From Heliocidaris erythrogramma (taxonomy: Eukaryota; Echinodermata; Echinoidea; Camarodonta; Echinometridae): a DNA stretch of 64,000 nucleotides. The stretch covers positions 875,501 to 939,500 of the forward strand of contig CM046853.1 in the NCBI GenBank assembly GCA_025617745.1, given 5' to 3'. The stretch's first letter is position 1; each line of letters starts with the position of its first letter. Position numbers and translations under genes: made by a program. The notes below the pieces were generated by a model, which was not told where the DNA came from, did not search any database, and worked only from the letters and a program-made list of their open reading frames with translations. Below, one piece after another: positions 37,000 through 47,470 of this stretch.

Positions 37000-37154
37000 T
37001 TTTTGGCAATCCTCACAGGTACCCATTATCTCCTGGGTAAGAGTGGCAATGTAGATTAATGTCTTGCCAAAGGACGTTAGTGCCGTGGTTGGACTCGAAC
37101 CGCGAACCATGCGATCCACAGTCCGGTGACGTATCCACTAGACCACAGCACCTC
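37000..37154 (-). mobile_element. tRNA-derived SINE on the minus strand
   Basis: Read on the minus strand from 37154: a tRNA-like head with TGGTCTAGTGGATACG, a perfect B box GGTTCGAGTCC (plus positions 37091-37101), then GGCAAGACATTAATCTACAT, CCACTCTTACCCAGG and AATGGGTACC. These are the same order and wording as the SINE at 6211-6489. Similarity fades beyond about 37000 and the tail is not recognisable, so the 3' part is lost or from a different subfamily; a possible extension reaches about 36905. Confidence 0.8.
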
Positions 37155-39128
37155 TACAAAGCAACGTCATCTTATTTCAACAAAAAGAAATATTGAAGTC
37201 GGGTAAATCCACTCTCTATGCCATTCTAACAATGAATGAAAGGGATGAACAAAGAAAACACTCAACCCCTTTTCGATTACAACGAACAAGCCCCAACTTG
37301 GACTGAAACAAGATTGTTTATTTGACATTCAGAATAGAAGAAAATGGAGAGAACTGCAGAGCCTTGCTATTTTCACGACCTTTCACAATATTATTGTCAA
37401 TAAAACGACTAAAACTTGAGGATTACTATTTTGCTTAAAGTTCCAGTTGTTTTCTCAACGGTTCCGTGCTTGATAGCAAAAACAAAGCCACTTTTGACAA
37501 ACATTTTCATTGGAAACATGAATGAGGAAAAACATTATAGGATAATCTGAATATAAGAAGGATTTCTCATTAGATCACATTCCGTCATTTATTCATGTTG
37601 TTATGTATGCCTTATAGTTTGTCAATTGAGGGTTATCCCATATATGCTCATGTATGTCTACATTGCTTATCAGTCTATTTAGCAGTCGGCAACACTTCGT
37701 CAATTTTGTTGTTTTCTTATAATACTAGTTTATCACTCTTTTTATTCCAGTCTAAGACGAGTAATCCTATTTATCCCAACATCACGAAATGACACCAGAC
37801 AGATTCTTCCCCAAGTCACATTGCATCATTTTATAAGGAAGACGTATTCTAAGGTTGGGAAGGGTATTGGACAAGAAGATCACGTAGGATATTTTTGTCT
37901 TTACCTCAACTGAATTTCCAAGGTTTGCGTGTGAGGGTGGTATCATAGATCACATCTTCGTGTTGTTGCTTCGTTCATCCATCATGATTCTCTTTCATTC
38001 GATCTAACCAAGTCAACACCATACCAGGCAATCCTTAAAGACATGAATTGAAATCAAGATGATGCTGACATTTGCTTCTTGTTTGCATTCCTATATCTTC
38101 TTTCCAATCTCATGGATTTAACCGTTGTGACATGCTTCAATATAGAAGACAGAAATAGCGGGCACTCATGTGGATAGTGAGAATTTGAAGGGTAGGGGTG
38201 AAATTTAAAGGGGGAAAAAAAAGTAAAATAGACCCATTTGTAAATCTGTAATGAAAATAATATTACCAACAGACTGAGGGTATCATTCGTCCTCTGAATG
38301 TCTTATTCTGTCTTACTACTTAAGTAATACCAAAGAATGAAAATACTGAACCCTGATCATTATCTTTAAATGTAAAGCAGAAAGGGTTTACTTTAAATCA
38401 TGATTAATCATACTCAGTGACATTGATTTGCCCCGTTGTAGTGGGTAATTAGTGGAAACATTTACGACCTACTTGACGCAGTTATTGCGATCGATCGCTC
38501 TCGACTGAGTCGATCGTAGCAACAACAAACCTCCCACATTTTGATTTGGATTACCGCTCTGCCTCCCTAACACGCAGATTGAGTTGTGCTGGAGACAAGC
38601 CTGAATAAATAATTCCGCAGAAACGCTTACATTCAGTTGAGGCACCGGTATGCACTAAGACTGTTGATAGAAGATCGAAGGAAGATGTGAGATAATTCTT
38701 ATCTTGTCCGAGGGTTTTCTCTTTAGCTCTTGTAAGCAAGTCCGATATGAATATCATTTATGTTACATACGTAACGGAGTTTAGAAGAATACAGAAACAT
38801 TGACATTTAATTGTATCATTCTCCTTGGTATTTTGGACATGTCCAGCCCCTATTTAGTCATCACTTAAACTATTATCTTTAAGTTGATTTGATTAACTGA
38901 AGTGAAAACTTAATGAAGACTGAATTGAATGGAGAATGTAAGAGGAGGTCTTTTAAGTATAGGTGCCTTTCAAATTAAAATAATCACATGAACAAATCCT
39001 TTTAACTTGTGGAGGCAGGAAATGTGAAAAGCATGTCGACAGGTCAACATGAAACATTAAAGATTGCGTAAATAGTAGAATAGTTCAAGTACGATAATAA
39101 ATTAGCATCAATTTGAACTGTTCTTCAA
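37155..39128. other. Gene-free AT-rich DNA, nothing recognised
   Basis: No recognisable genes or element ends were seen. Confidence 0.5.
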
Positions 39129-39270
39129 TAGAGGAAGAAGAAGACGAAGAAGAAGAAGAAGAAGAAAAAAAAAGAAGAAGAAGAATAAGGAGGAGAAGGA
39201 GGAGGAGAAGAACAAGAATAAAAACAAGAACAAGTACAAGAAGGAGAAGGAGGAGAAGAAGAAGAAGAAT
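39129..39270 (+). repeat. Polypurine (GAA)n/(GGA)n tract
   Basis: About 140 bp almost wholly of GAA, GGA and AAC-interrupted purine triplets. Poly-Glu/Arg and poly-Leu/Ser frames on the two strands come from the repeat. Confidence 0.9.
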
Positions 39271-39927
39271 GAAAGTACATTTACTTAGAGTGCACACCTG
39301 TATTCTAAGATGAAATGAAATTTGACAAAGCCGGAGATCTTTGTGGTGCATGCACGGGGAAAACCGTTATTAACATCTGAATAAACTTCAGAGAGAATGC
39401 TAAGAGAGAATACGTTTATTGCTTCTTTTTGGAAAAGGTCAATTATTGGCTTTCCATTGGCTTTACATTAGATTTCTATTGGCTTGCAATAACAAACGCA
39501 GATGGTCTACAGACCCTGTTTATGGCTACTATAGGTTTGCCCCATTGTGTCCGATCTTTAATTTTATTTTCTTCTTTGTAAAGCAAACTTGACAAAGTGA
39601 ACTTAACCAAAAGGAAGAGTCCGTATTCCTATCCTTTATTTTCCCAAGCTTAACTGTAACTCGTCCCTCCATCCACTTATGTCATTATTGATTGTGTATC
39701 TCACTATATGTTCTCTGCCCTGTGTACACCTGTCAGACTACATCACAAGGTTGGCTAAACTCTGTCTCTTCACGTGACATCCTTCATCAATATCCCTTCC
39801 CATCATTATCGTCACTTGACCGTGGATGTGATCTAAGTTGTTTACCCTTCTACTACCGCCTTCTCTCAAACCAGTCACTATGTAGCCCATTTGAAAAAAG
39901 AGAAGAAAGAATATTATTTTTATACTT

Positions 39928-40427
39928 NNNNNNNNNNNNNNNNNNNNNNNNNNNNNNNNNNNNNNNNNNNNNNNNNNNNNNNNNNNNNNNNNNNNNNNNN
40001 NNNNNNNNNNNNNNNNNNNNNNNNNNNNNNNNNNNNNNNNNNNNNNNNNNNNNNNNNNNNNNNNNNNNNNNNNNNNNNNNNNNNNNNNNNNNNNNNNNNN
40101 NNNNNNNNNNNNNNNNNNNNNNNNNNNNNNNNNNNNNNNNNNNNNNNNNNNNNNNNNNNNNNNNNNNNNNNNNNNNNNNNNNNNNNNNNNNNNNNNNNNN
40201 NNNNNNNNNNNNNNNNNNNNNNNNNNNNNNNNNNNNNNNNNNNNNNNNNNNNNNNNNNNNNNNNNNNNNNNNNNNNNNNNNNNNNNNNNNNNNNNNNNNN
40301 NNNNNNNNNNNNNNNNNNNNNNNNNNNNNNNNNNNNNNNNNNNNNNNNNNNNNNNNNNNNNNNNNNNNNNNNNNNNNNNNNNNNNNNNNNNNNNNNNNNN
40401 NNNNNNNNNNNNNNNNNNNNNNNNNNN
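39928..40427. other. Assembly gap, exactly 500 N
   Basis: A block of exactly 500 N. The second gap has the same length, so this is a placeholder of conventional size and the true distance is unknown. Frames spanning it are meaningless. Confidence 0.99.
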
Positions 40428-41914
40428 ACCAAGATATACTTCCATACAAAGTCTGACAGAAATCCGTCAAGAAATGTGACCGCTAGAGCACACACTTGAA
40501 TGTTGCTGAATCCAAAGCATCCTCCGGCATACTGCCGGGGGATACAATTAAACAAACCATCTTTTTTTAAGGTTACTTGACCATGCAACAGACCACAGAA
40601 TAAAAAAATATTCATTTAACGGAACGGGCTTGCCCTGTGAATATGCAGCAAGTTGCTGTCACCTCTGCTGTTTCCTTCAATGATAAATTTCCAGATCACA
40701 ACTTTCCTGCAAAATCTATGTTATGGCGAACGATAAGAAAATATCAGCAGGGAGGGGCAAGGGTCTATGTTAAGAAGGGTCTATGTTAAGAAGGGTCGAT
40801 CTGGTCGAAGTACAGTTGCCATTTCAGAAGAGAATGTGGCAGAAGTAGGGCATGTCATCCATCAGAATACCTAATCCGTAATTTTCTGCCTTTTTATACC
40901 CCAAGTCCCCAAAACAAAGAAATTATTCATTATGATAGAAAGGTTATGCCATGAAATCACGTTTCCTCTTCTGTAGGACACACTGTGTAGTAATAAAACT
41001 ACACATTTCCTTGTCCGACCAAAAATTACATAACAAACATAACAGCATGACAGTCAGGACACTGTCATTGCGCTCCTTTGAAACCTGTATGGTTTCTTTT
41101 GAACATTCAATGGCTATTATCAACCTCATAATGTAAACTTTGTTCGATTCATGAGAATTTAAAACTGCAAAATCACTACAAAAATATTTAAGGTTGAAAG
41201 AATGATACTCAAAGTATGATTTGACCAAACCGGCTCCCACATTTGCTGTGGTCGTCAGCTTATTGGTTTGACAGTAAATATGGCGTGGCAACAAGACATT
41301 TTTTTGAGCTATTGCCCATCTTATGTTTCTTGGCAAGTACACATTTACATGAAATTGCCAAAATTTTTACAAAGAAATTTTATGATGTACATGTAATTCT
41401 GCACAATTTGCAGTATCAGTTCAAAAATGGCAAACTAACTGGAATGTGCTGTAACAGGCTACTTATAATTTCCCAGTCTGATTCCTGTTCTGCTGCACTA
41501 TGTCTCTTTGTTCATTGGTCAACACACTGGCAGATCAAAAGTACCAGAGAAGAACCTTGGTGACCATCTTATAATATAATACACTAAGGATTTCAGGCTC
41601 TTTTTTTTGTTCAAATAGGCTCCCCTGGCTCTTTCGGTCCCCGCATTTTGGTACCCACGGGTGGGGAAGGGTTCTTAGGGTGGTGGGAGGCACTTCTTGA
41701 GGGCTGACGTCCCGTCCATATTTCATAAATTCATTTTTAAACAATGAATTTCCGCAGGGAGTAGGCCTAATAATTCCACCAACCCATGAAGCGGGTTTGT
41801 AGCTTCAGCGAGAATTTTTTTTCGTCAGACCTAGAAAATTCGCTCAGGAGGGGGTGGTTATGGGGTCCCTCCATAATTCTCTGACAAGCAAAAAAAAGAA
41901 GGTTTCATTCTAAA
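40428..41914. other. Gene-free DNA, nothing recognised
   Basis: A short direct repeat GGGTCTATGTTAAGAA occurs twice at about 40769-40801. The 132-codon minus-strand frame at 40944-41342 has no recognisable domain. A hairpin-capable G/C-rich stretch lies at about 41630-41700. Confidence 0.45.
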
Positions 41915-42036
41915 AGGGGGCGGGGGCACAATCAACAAAAGGGCGGATCGTCTATGGTCAAAATGCATACTTTCCTGCCATTGAACGGGGGGGGGGGGTG
42001 GGATGGCACGGGCCAGAAGCACCCCCCCCCCTGGTA
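41915..42036 (-). mobile_element. hAT-like MITE remnant, reverse orientation
   Basis: On the minus strand this matches the interior of the MITE at 34661-34820: a C-rich start, then AAAGTATGCATTTTGACCAT, AGACGATCCGCC and TTGTGCCCCC. Both extreme termini are missing or degraded (the right edge stops at CCCCTGG), so no target duplication can be read. Confidence 0.65.
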
Positions 42037-43319
42037 AAAATAACTTTACCCGACTTTTTTATTTATTCACTTGATTATTGTAACAAATATACGGTACAGT
42101 GATTAATCATAAACACAGCTAGCGCCCGTGGATGTCCACGGGCTGCTTCTGCTAGTACCCTATAATGTAGGTCCATAACAAGAAATGCCAAACGTCACAA
42201 TGAAAGCTGGAAGTTAGCCTAGAGAGGTTCTCGATCCTGTAATGACATAGAAACATATAAATTATTGATTGACACAAAATTAATGCTTCTTCAAATCTGA
42301 ATTACACAAGACTAAAACTTGAAGGTTGTTCCTAAGGGGCCACTTTCAACAATTCTTCTGGCTGCATTTTCTGAAGAAGAAGTAAAGTTTTGCAGTGATA
42401 CTGATAAGAAATTTTTTCTCAATAGACATTCATGAGTGCATACTGCATTGTTTCCCTGCATCAATACTTGTTTGACTTATTTCTTAAAAAGCAATCTATG
42501 CCGACTGTAAAGCTACATGAACAATTTCTTCATATCACTATGGATATTTCTCATCTTGGAAGTGCAAAGGATTTATGTCCAAAGTTAAACCGGAAATAGA
42601 ACAGAAAATAAAGTAAATCCATGCGCTGGAAACTCCATCGTCTGCAATTCTCATTTGTTTTCACTCGACTTTTTTAAAAAAGAGCAATAAATAAAAGCAG
42701 CAAAAGAAAACAAACTAGCACTGGAGTAGCTAATGATAACTTAATGTACTTTATACAATTGAAGAGAAAAACACCATGACAAACAAACAAAGTTCAAATC
42801 TTCTAAACAGAAGGGGAAGGGGTGGAGATGTACATGTAACTAATATGATATACATGTATTATTTGTGTGCTATTTACCCAAGATTAGGATGTTGAATGAC
42901 CAAGCATGAGCTGCCTGAACTCCAAAGTCTTCCTTTATTGCCCTTATTTCAAGGACTGCCAACAACAGTTCCCAAGTCACACATGAAGTACAGCGAGGTG
43001 TGTGGCCTGCCCTATATCACATCCCTGGCTGGTATGGTTCCTCATCTACAAGAAGTGACTGCTCTCCCTGGCAGCTTGCTTGCTCCAACTACATAACATG
43101 CTTAACTTGTAGAGCCATCATCTGCATTAGGCCAGTATGAATTTTATCCATCCACATCCTAATGTGTGAGGGCCTGGAAGAGACAACAAAATTCACCCCA
43201 AGACATAATCTCATTTGACATTGATCATTCTTGTGCATACAGTATCCAAAACATTAGTACACCCCTTATAATTAGTTTAAAACTCCAGTGCAGCATCTTT
43301 AAAAAAAATGTAACTAGAT
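42037..43319. other. Gene-free DNA with one less AT-rich patch
   Basis: A patch at about 42890-43100 has an open frame of 66 codons with protein-like composition (plus strand 42896-43096), but no recognisable family and no splice context I can defend. A perfect short palindrome, CCCGTGGATGTCCACGGG, lies at about 42125-42142. Confidence 0.4.
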
Positions 43320-43964
43320 GAAGCTTCGACCGCGCGCGGTCGGAATTTATGCCTCCGCCATCACCAGATTGGAAATGTATGGCATACAAGTACATGTACA
43401 CTCTAAAAAGGATTGGTCCAACAAAATGACAAATCTTTTCACTTAAAATGCACAGGAGACAGAAAATTTATTTCATTTCATTTTCATATAAAAGACTTAC
43501 CATTAATGACTTACAATCATTAAATACACCAAGGAAATAGATATTTTATAGTAAATAAACCACTGTCCCCTAGAAATTTCTAAAATAGGTAGGCCTAGAC
43601 TCATCACAAACCATTTTTATGTATATAATGACCTCTATGACCTTTGAACTTTGACCTTGAGACCCTAAAATCTAATCAGTTCATCGTCCCTCACATATGC
43701 ATACGGCTTGTCTCGAATGGGTGGGGTGCGGGAGCGGGAACGGGCACACCCTTTCGAGACAAGCCCCCCCCGGTTATCTCGAATGGACGCGTTCCCAGCG
43801 AGAAGTTCAATGAACGCGCCACTTCGAGACAACCGGGGGGGCTTTCCTCGAATGAGTGTGTTGAGTAGACTTTTGTAATAGACGTTTTAGAATTTTTTTG
43901 GAAAAATGTACTCTTGCTGGTTTTTTCGTTTTTCTTTTGTCTAAGATGTAGAAAATATAACCGG

Positions 43965-44175
43965 CAGTGGCGGCACCAGGATTTTTAAAGTGGGGTGGGG
44001 GGGGGGGGAGGGCAAATGGGGGGCAAAAGAAATTGTTGGGGGCAAGGGCGGACAAACAAAATTGTCCACCCTTTTATTTTTTTCACTCCGAAAATTATTG
44101 GGGGCAACTGGGGGGCAAAGCTTCTGACTGGGGGGCAAATGCCCCCCCCCTCCATGCCCCCCGGTGCCGTCACTG
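43965..44175. mobile_element. hAT-like MITE nested in the long-TIR transposon
   Basis: Ends CAGTGGCGGCACCAGG and, reversed, CAGTGACGGCACCGGGG. The 8-mer ATAACCGG flanks both sides (43957-43964 and 44176-44183), a perfect hAT-type duplication. G- and C-rich interior with repeated GGGGGCAA. It lies at the inner edge of the left arm of the host element, so it inserted later. The Pro-rich open frames across it are composition only. Confidence 0.9.
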
Positions 44176-44466
44176 ATAACCGGGGGTTGTCAAATGAATG
44201 TATGAGGTTGCATGAATTCATAATGGAATGTTCATTTAAAATTTAAAGGTCTGGTCGGGCAGACAGTCCAGAATAGAATGTTAATTCACTGCGGCGTATT
44301 TTTTTTCACAGGGGGAGGCACAAGATGGCCATGCCCCACCCCTTATTGGTGGGTGAGTAAGAAAATAGGAAGTTGAATGAGGAAGATGAAAAAATATTCC
44401 CAGGAAAATGTAAATAGGGGTCAATTTTCGCAGACTCTGGTGGTTTCCTCCCCGGGGATAGGTGGG

Positions 44467-44482
44467 GGGGGGGGGGGGGGGG
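44467..44482. repeat. poly(G) tract in a GGGGATAGGGGGT-rich stretch
   Basis: A G run within about 44440-44580, where degenerate CCCCGGGATAGGGGGT units repeat about four times. This is interior sequence of the 1,534-bp transposon. Confidence 0.7.
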
Positions 44483-45323
44483 TTAATTTCCTAAATTGCC
44501 TGGATAGGGGGTCCAATATCTCAGAAAATTCCCCGGGATAGGGGGTAAAACAAATTCCAACTTCTCCGGAATAGGGGGTCACTTTTGAAAAGGAGTTACG
44601 AGCATAGGCCTACCCCTTGTATGGGGAGTTGGGGGCCGGGTACAAACGACCTTTTGATATGAGTTTTGACTTTTGATAGTGGGTATTGATAGAATGATAG
44701 TGGCATTAAAAGGTGTTTCTAACTTTGGAAAGATGATAAACACACCTTGGCTTATGTCAGCACATGTCTGTAACACAATTTCACAATATTTAACAGGTCA
44801 CGCCAAAAAAAATAAAAATAAATTAACAATCCTAGCTACGCCACTTGCCCTTTCTTCCCCGTGTGTTTTAATGCATAATTATTCAATTCTCCTATTTATT
44901 TTGCACAAATAATGATTTCCTTGTCAAAAGCATTTTTAGATACCGTTTTTTTTATATTTTCTACATCTTAGACAAAAGAAAAAACGAAAAAACGAAAAAA
45001 AACCAGCAAGAGTACATTTTTCAAAAAAAATTCTAGCACGTCTGTTACAAAAGTCTACTCAACACACCCATTCGAGGAAAGCCCCCCCGGTTGTCTCGAA
45101 GTGGCGCGTTCATTGAACTTCTCGCTGGGAACGCGTCCATTCGAGATAACCGGGGGGCTTGTCTCGAAAGGGTGTGCCCGTTCCCGCTCCCATCCCGCTC
45201 CCATCCCGCTCCCGCACCCCACCCATTCGAGACAAGCCTATGCATACATGGGCCAAGTTAGAAGCTGATCGGCCAAACAGTTCCTAAGTTAATTGCGAAA
45301 AATAACCATTTTTATGTATATAA

Positions 45324-45345
45324 TGACCTCTGTGACCTTTGACCT
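45324..45345 (-). promoter_or_regulatory. Candidate nuclear-receptor direct repeats (TGACCT x3)
   Basis: TGACCT at 45324-45329, 45333-45338 and 45340-45345, spaced 3 and 1 bp (DR3 then DR1 on the complementary strand). The next unit has TGACCT at 45468, 45484 and 45491, the last pair again DR1. The split first unit has similar sites near 43630-43660. Motif-based only. Confidence 0.4.
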
Positions 45346-45908
45346 TGAAACCCCAAAATCGAATCAGTTCATCGTACCTCCCATATGCATACATGGGCCA
45401 AGTTACAAGCTGATCCGCCAAACGGTTCCTAAGTTATCACAAGAACGAACCATTTTTATGTACATAATGACCTCTACGATCTTTGACCTTTGACCTTGAG
45501 ACCCCAAAATCTAATCAGTTCATCATCCCTCCCATATGCATACATGAGCGTAGTTACACGCTGATCCGCCGAACGGTTTTCAAATTATCACGAGAACGAA
45601 AAGGGGATGGACGGACGGACGACCCGAAAACATAATTATGCCTCCGGCACCACCTACGGTGGGCGGAGGCATAATAAAACCACAAGCCTTAGGCAGATAT
45701 CAGTGTTAGAGTAATCATTTCAGGATAAACATGAATGTATCTGTCTGCCCATTACATGACAATAGCCTAGAATACTAGAATACTAATCATTCAAACTGTC
45801 TGTACAAAAAAAAAAATTGCGATATTTTATCTTTTCAGTATCATTAAACATATATGGGTATGCCCGATGGGGAAGGTTGACAAATGTCAGTTTTAACTAT
45901 AGCACTCA

Positions 45909-45909
<1 letters not shown>

Positions 45910-45943
<34 letters not shown>
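45910..45943. repeat. poly(G) tract, about 34 nt
   Basis: Longest homopolymer in the window; its real length is uncertain because such runs are poorly called. It could form G-quadruplexes. The Gly-rich open frame through it is not a gene. Confidence 0.9.
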
Positions 45944-45944
<1 letters not shown>

Positions 45945-46097
45945 ACAGTCCGAGTACATGTACATGTATCCCCCGAACCTGTCACCCATCTCCCATTTGA
46001 ATCAATTTGAAATGGATAAAGTGGCAATTTGGGACCTCAGGTATCACTGCTGACAAATTTGACCTTTTTGTACTTTTGTCATTTTTTAGTTGTTTTG

Positions 46098-47035
46098 AAA
46101 TTGAAGGTGATCTGACAAAAACTTTTAAAAATTTCTTTAAAAAATAAGGTTACCATGGCAACGATGACTCCACCCACACCAAAAACAATAGGCGTTTTCA
46201 TCTTACCATAATGCACCACCATATGCGAAATATGAAGATGATCCGACAAGAACTGCAGCCGGTAGAATGCTCACAAGAAAGTCTTTACCTTTTTCTTTAA
46301 AAAATAAGGTTACCATGGCAACGATGACTCCACCCACACCAAAAACAATAGGCGTTTTCATCTTACCATAATGCACCACCATATGCGAAATATGAAGATG
46401 GTCCGACAAGAACTACTACTCTTTTTAAAGAAAGTCTTTACCTTTTTCTTTAAAAAATAAGGTTACCATGGCAACGATGACTCCACCCACACCAAAAACA
46501 ATAGGCATTTTCATCTTACCATATTGTACCTCCATGCAAAATTTGACGGTGATCCGACAAAAACTGCAGCCGGTACAGCACTCACAAGACAATCTTTACT
46601 ATTTCTTTAAAAATATGGTTACCATGGCAACCATGTCGACCCCGCCCACACCAAAAACAATAGGTGTCTTCATCTTACCATATTGCACCTCCGTGCAAAA
46701 TTTGAAGGTGATCCGACAAAAACTGCAGCCGGTAGAGCGCTCACAAGAAAATCTTTACCATTTCTTTAAAAAATATGGTTACCAGGGCAACAATGTCGAC
46801 TCCGCCCACACCAAAAAAAATAGGCGTCTTCATGTTACCATAATGCACTTCCACGTAAAATTTGAAGGTGATCCCACAAGAACTGCAGCCAGTAGAGCGC
46901 TCACAAGAAAATCTTTAATACTATTTCTTTAAAAATATGGTTACCATGGCAACCATGGCAACCATGTCGACCTCGCCAACACCAAAAACAATAGGCATCT
47001 TCATCTTACCATAATGCACCTCCATGCAATGGTTA
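46098..47035 (+). repeat. Tandem array, about six 152-162 bp units
   Basis: Units start at GGTTACCATGGCAAC near 46148, 46309, 46461, 46617, 46777 and 46939, preceded by a partial unit from about 46098. Each unit runs through ACTCC(A/G)CCCACACCAAAAAC, AATAGGCG, CATCTTACCATAATGCACC, GAAGATGATCCGACAAGAAC, TGCAGCCGGTA and CTCACAAGAAA. The last unit stops after the CACCTCCATGCAATGG segment. Unit lengths are not all multiples of 3, so the 154-codon frame at 46468-46932 is open by chance plus repetition. The GATCCGNCAA...CACAAGAA part resembles the 144-bp units at 45306-45590. Confidence 0.92.
46149..46953. promoter_or_regulatory. Candidate RFX X-boxes, one per repeat unit
   Basis: GTTACCATGGCAAC, a near-palindromic match to the RFX X-box (GTTGCCATGGCAAC type), occurs exactly at 46149, 46310, 46462, 46618 and 46940. 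At 46778 it is changed to GTTACCAGGGCAAC. The motif is better conserved than much of the surrounding unit. RFX factors are known regulators of ciliary genes in animals; there is no evidence here of binding or of a target gene nearby. Confidence 0.45.
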
Positions 47036-47222
47036 GGGTCACGATGATAGAAATTATTTAGAATATCTTCAATGAATATCTACAAGGATTTTTAGGCAGT
47101 TTTTTGGCAGGAGATCTTTCACTTTTCAAGCACACATGTGCCAAATATCACACACTTGCTAAGTATGAGAGCCAATTTATCGCAGTACGAAGGTAGAAAT
47201 TGCGAGGTTATCTAAAATTATA

Positions 47223-47470
47223 CAGTAACCTCGAATAAGTGACCGCCGTGAATTTGGTCACATATTCGATAGTCAACCTGTGAAGTTAGAACTAGAAGCA
47301 TATTAGGTATATTCAAATTAAACAGGTTTTTATGGCTACACCGTGCAGGGTCCAGTCCAGCAAGATGCTTCTACTTAGTTCTCAGTTCTAGTTCTAACTT
47401 CACAAGTTGAATATCGAATATCGAATATCATATGTGACCAACTTCATGCCGGTGAATAAATGTGAGGCGT
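47223..47470. mobile_element. Pogo/Tigger-like MITE, degenerate
   Basis: The left end TA|CAGTAACCTCGAATAAGTGACC resembles pogo/Tigger termini (CAGTNNAACCTCG type, from memory). The right part is an imperfect inverse: TTGGTCACATAT...TTCGAT...TGTGAAGTTAGAACTAGAA recurs reversed at about 47390-47450 with an expanded ATATCGA repeat. The extreme right end is degraded and no TA is certain there. Non-coding. Confidence 0.55.

Larger units (their letters stand above)
43705..45238. mobile_element. 1,534-bp long-TIR DNA transposon with 9-bp target duplication
   Basis: The arms are long: about 250 bp on the left (43705-43956) and about 290 bp on the right (44947-45238). The left starts GGCTTGTCTCGAATGGGTGG and the right ends CCACCCATTCGAGACAAGCC, an exact inverse. 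The 9-mer TATGCATAC flanks both ends (43696-43704 and 45239-45247), and sister repeat units contain it once. A 9-bp duplication with GG-starting long arms fits Mutator-like (MULE) or Merlin elements; neither can be chosen without a transposase. The right arm has an extra expansion of CCCGCTCCCAT units (about 45184-45215). The interior holds a nested hAT MITE and G-rich sequence, with no transposase ORF, so it is non-autonomous. Confidence 0.88.
43320..45680 (-). repeat. GCCTCCGCC-bounded repeat element, reverse strand, interrupted
   Basis: The right edge (about 45605-45675) holds the reversed GGACGGACGGACG run and the GCCTCCGGCACCACC/GGTGGGCGGAGGC hairpin. The left edge has ATTTATGCCTCCGCCATC at about 43347. 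Units of about 144 bp start at CCATTTTTATG at 43611, 45306 and 45450; the first is split by the 1,534-bp transposon at 43705-45238. The unit shares AACTGATTAGATTTTGGGGT-type and AGGTCA-type stretches with the 170-bp units at 33808-34320, so both belong to one family. A CACTCTAAAAAGGATTGGTC fragment at about 43400 resembles the end of another MITE. No protein is encoded. Confidence 0.75.

Noticed and set aside
39692-40615. Long frames of 200-254 codons
   Set aside because: They are mostly N from the assembly gap. The same applies to the frames at 57756-58427.
42896-43096. 66-codon frame in a less AT-rich patch
   Set aside because: Composition looks somewhat protein-like, but no family, splice sites or partner exon were recognised.
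46468-46932. 154-codon frame with repeated MATM...TPKTIG peptides
   Set aside because: It translates the tandem array; unit lengths vary and other units are not open, so there is no sign of selection on a protein.
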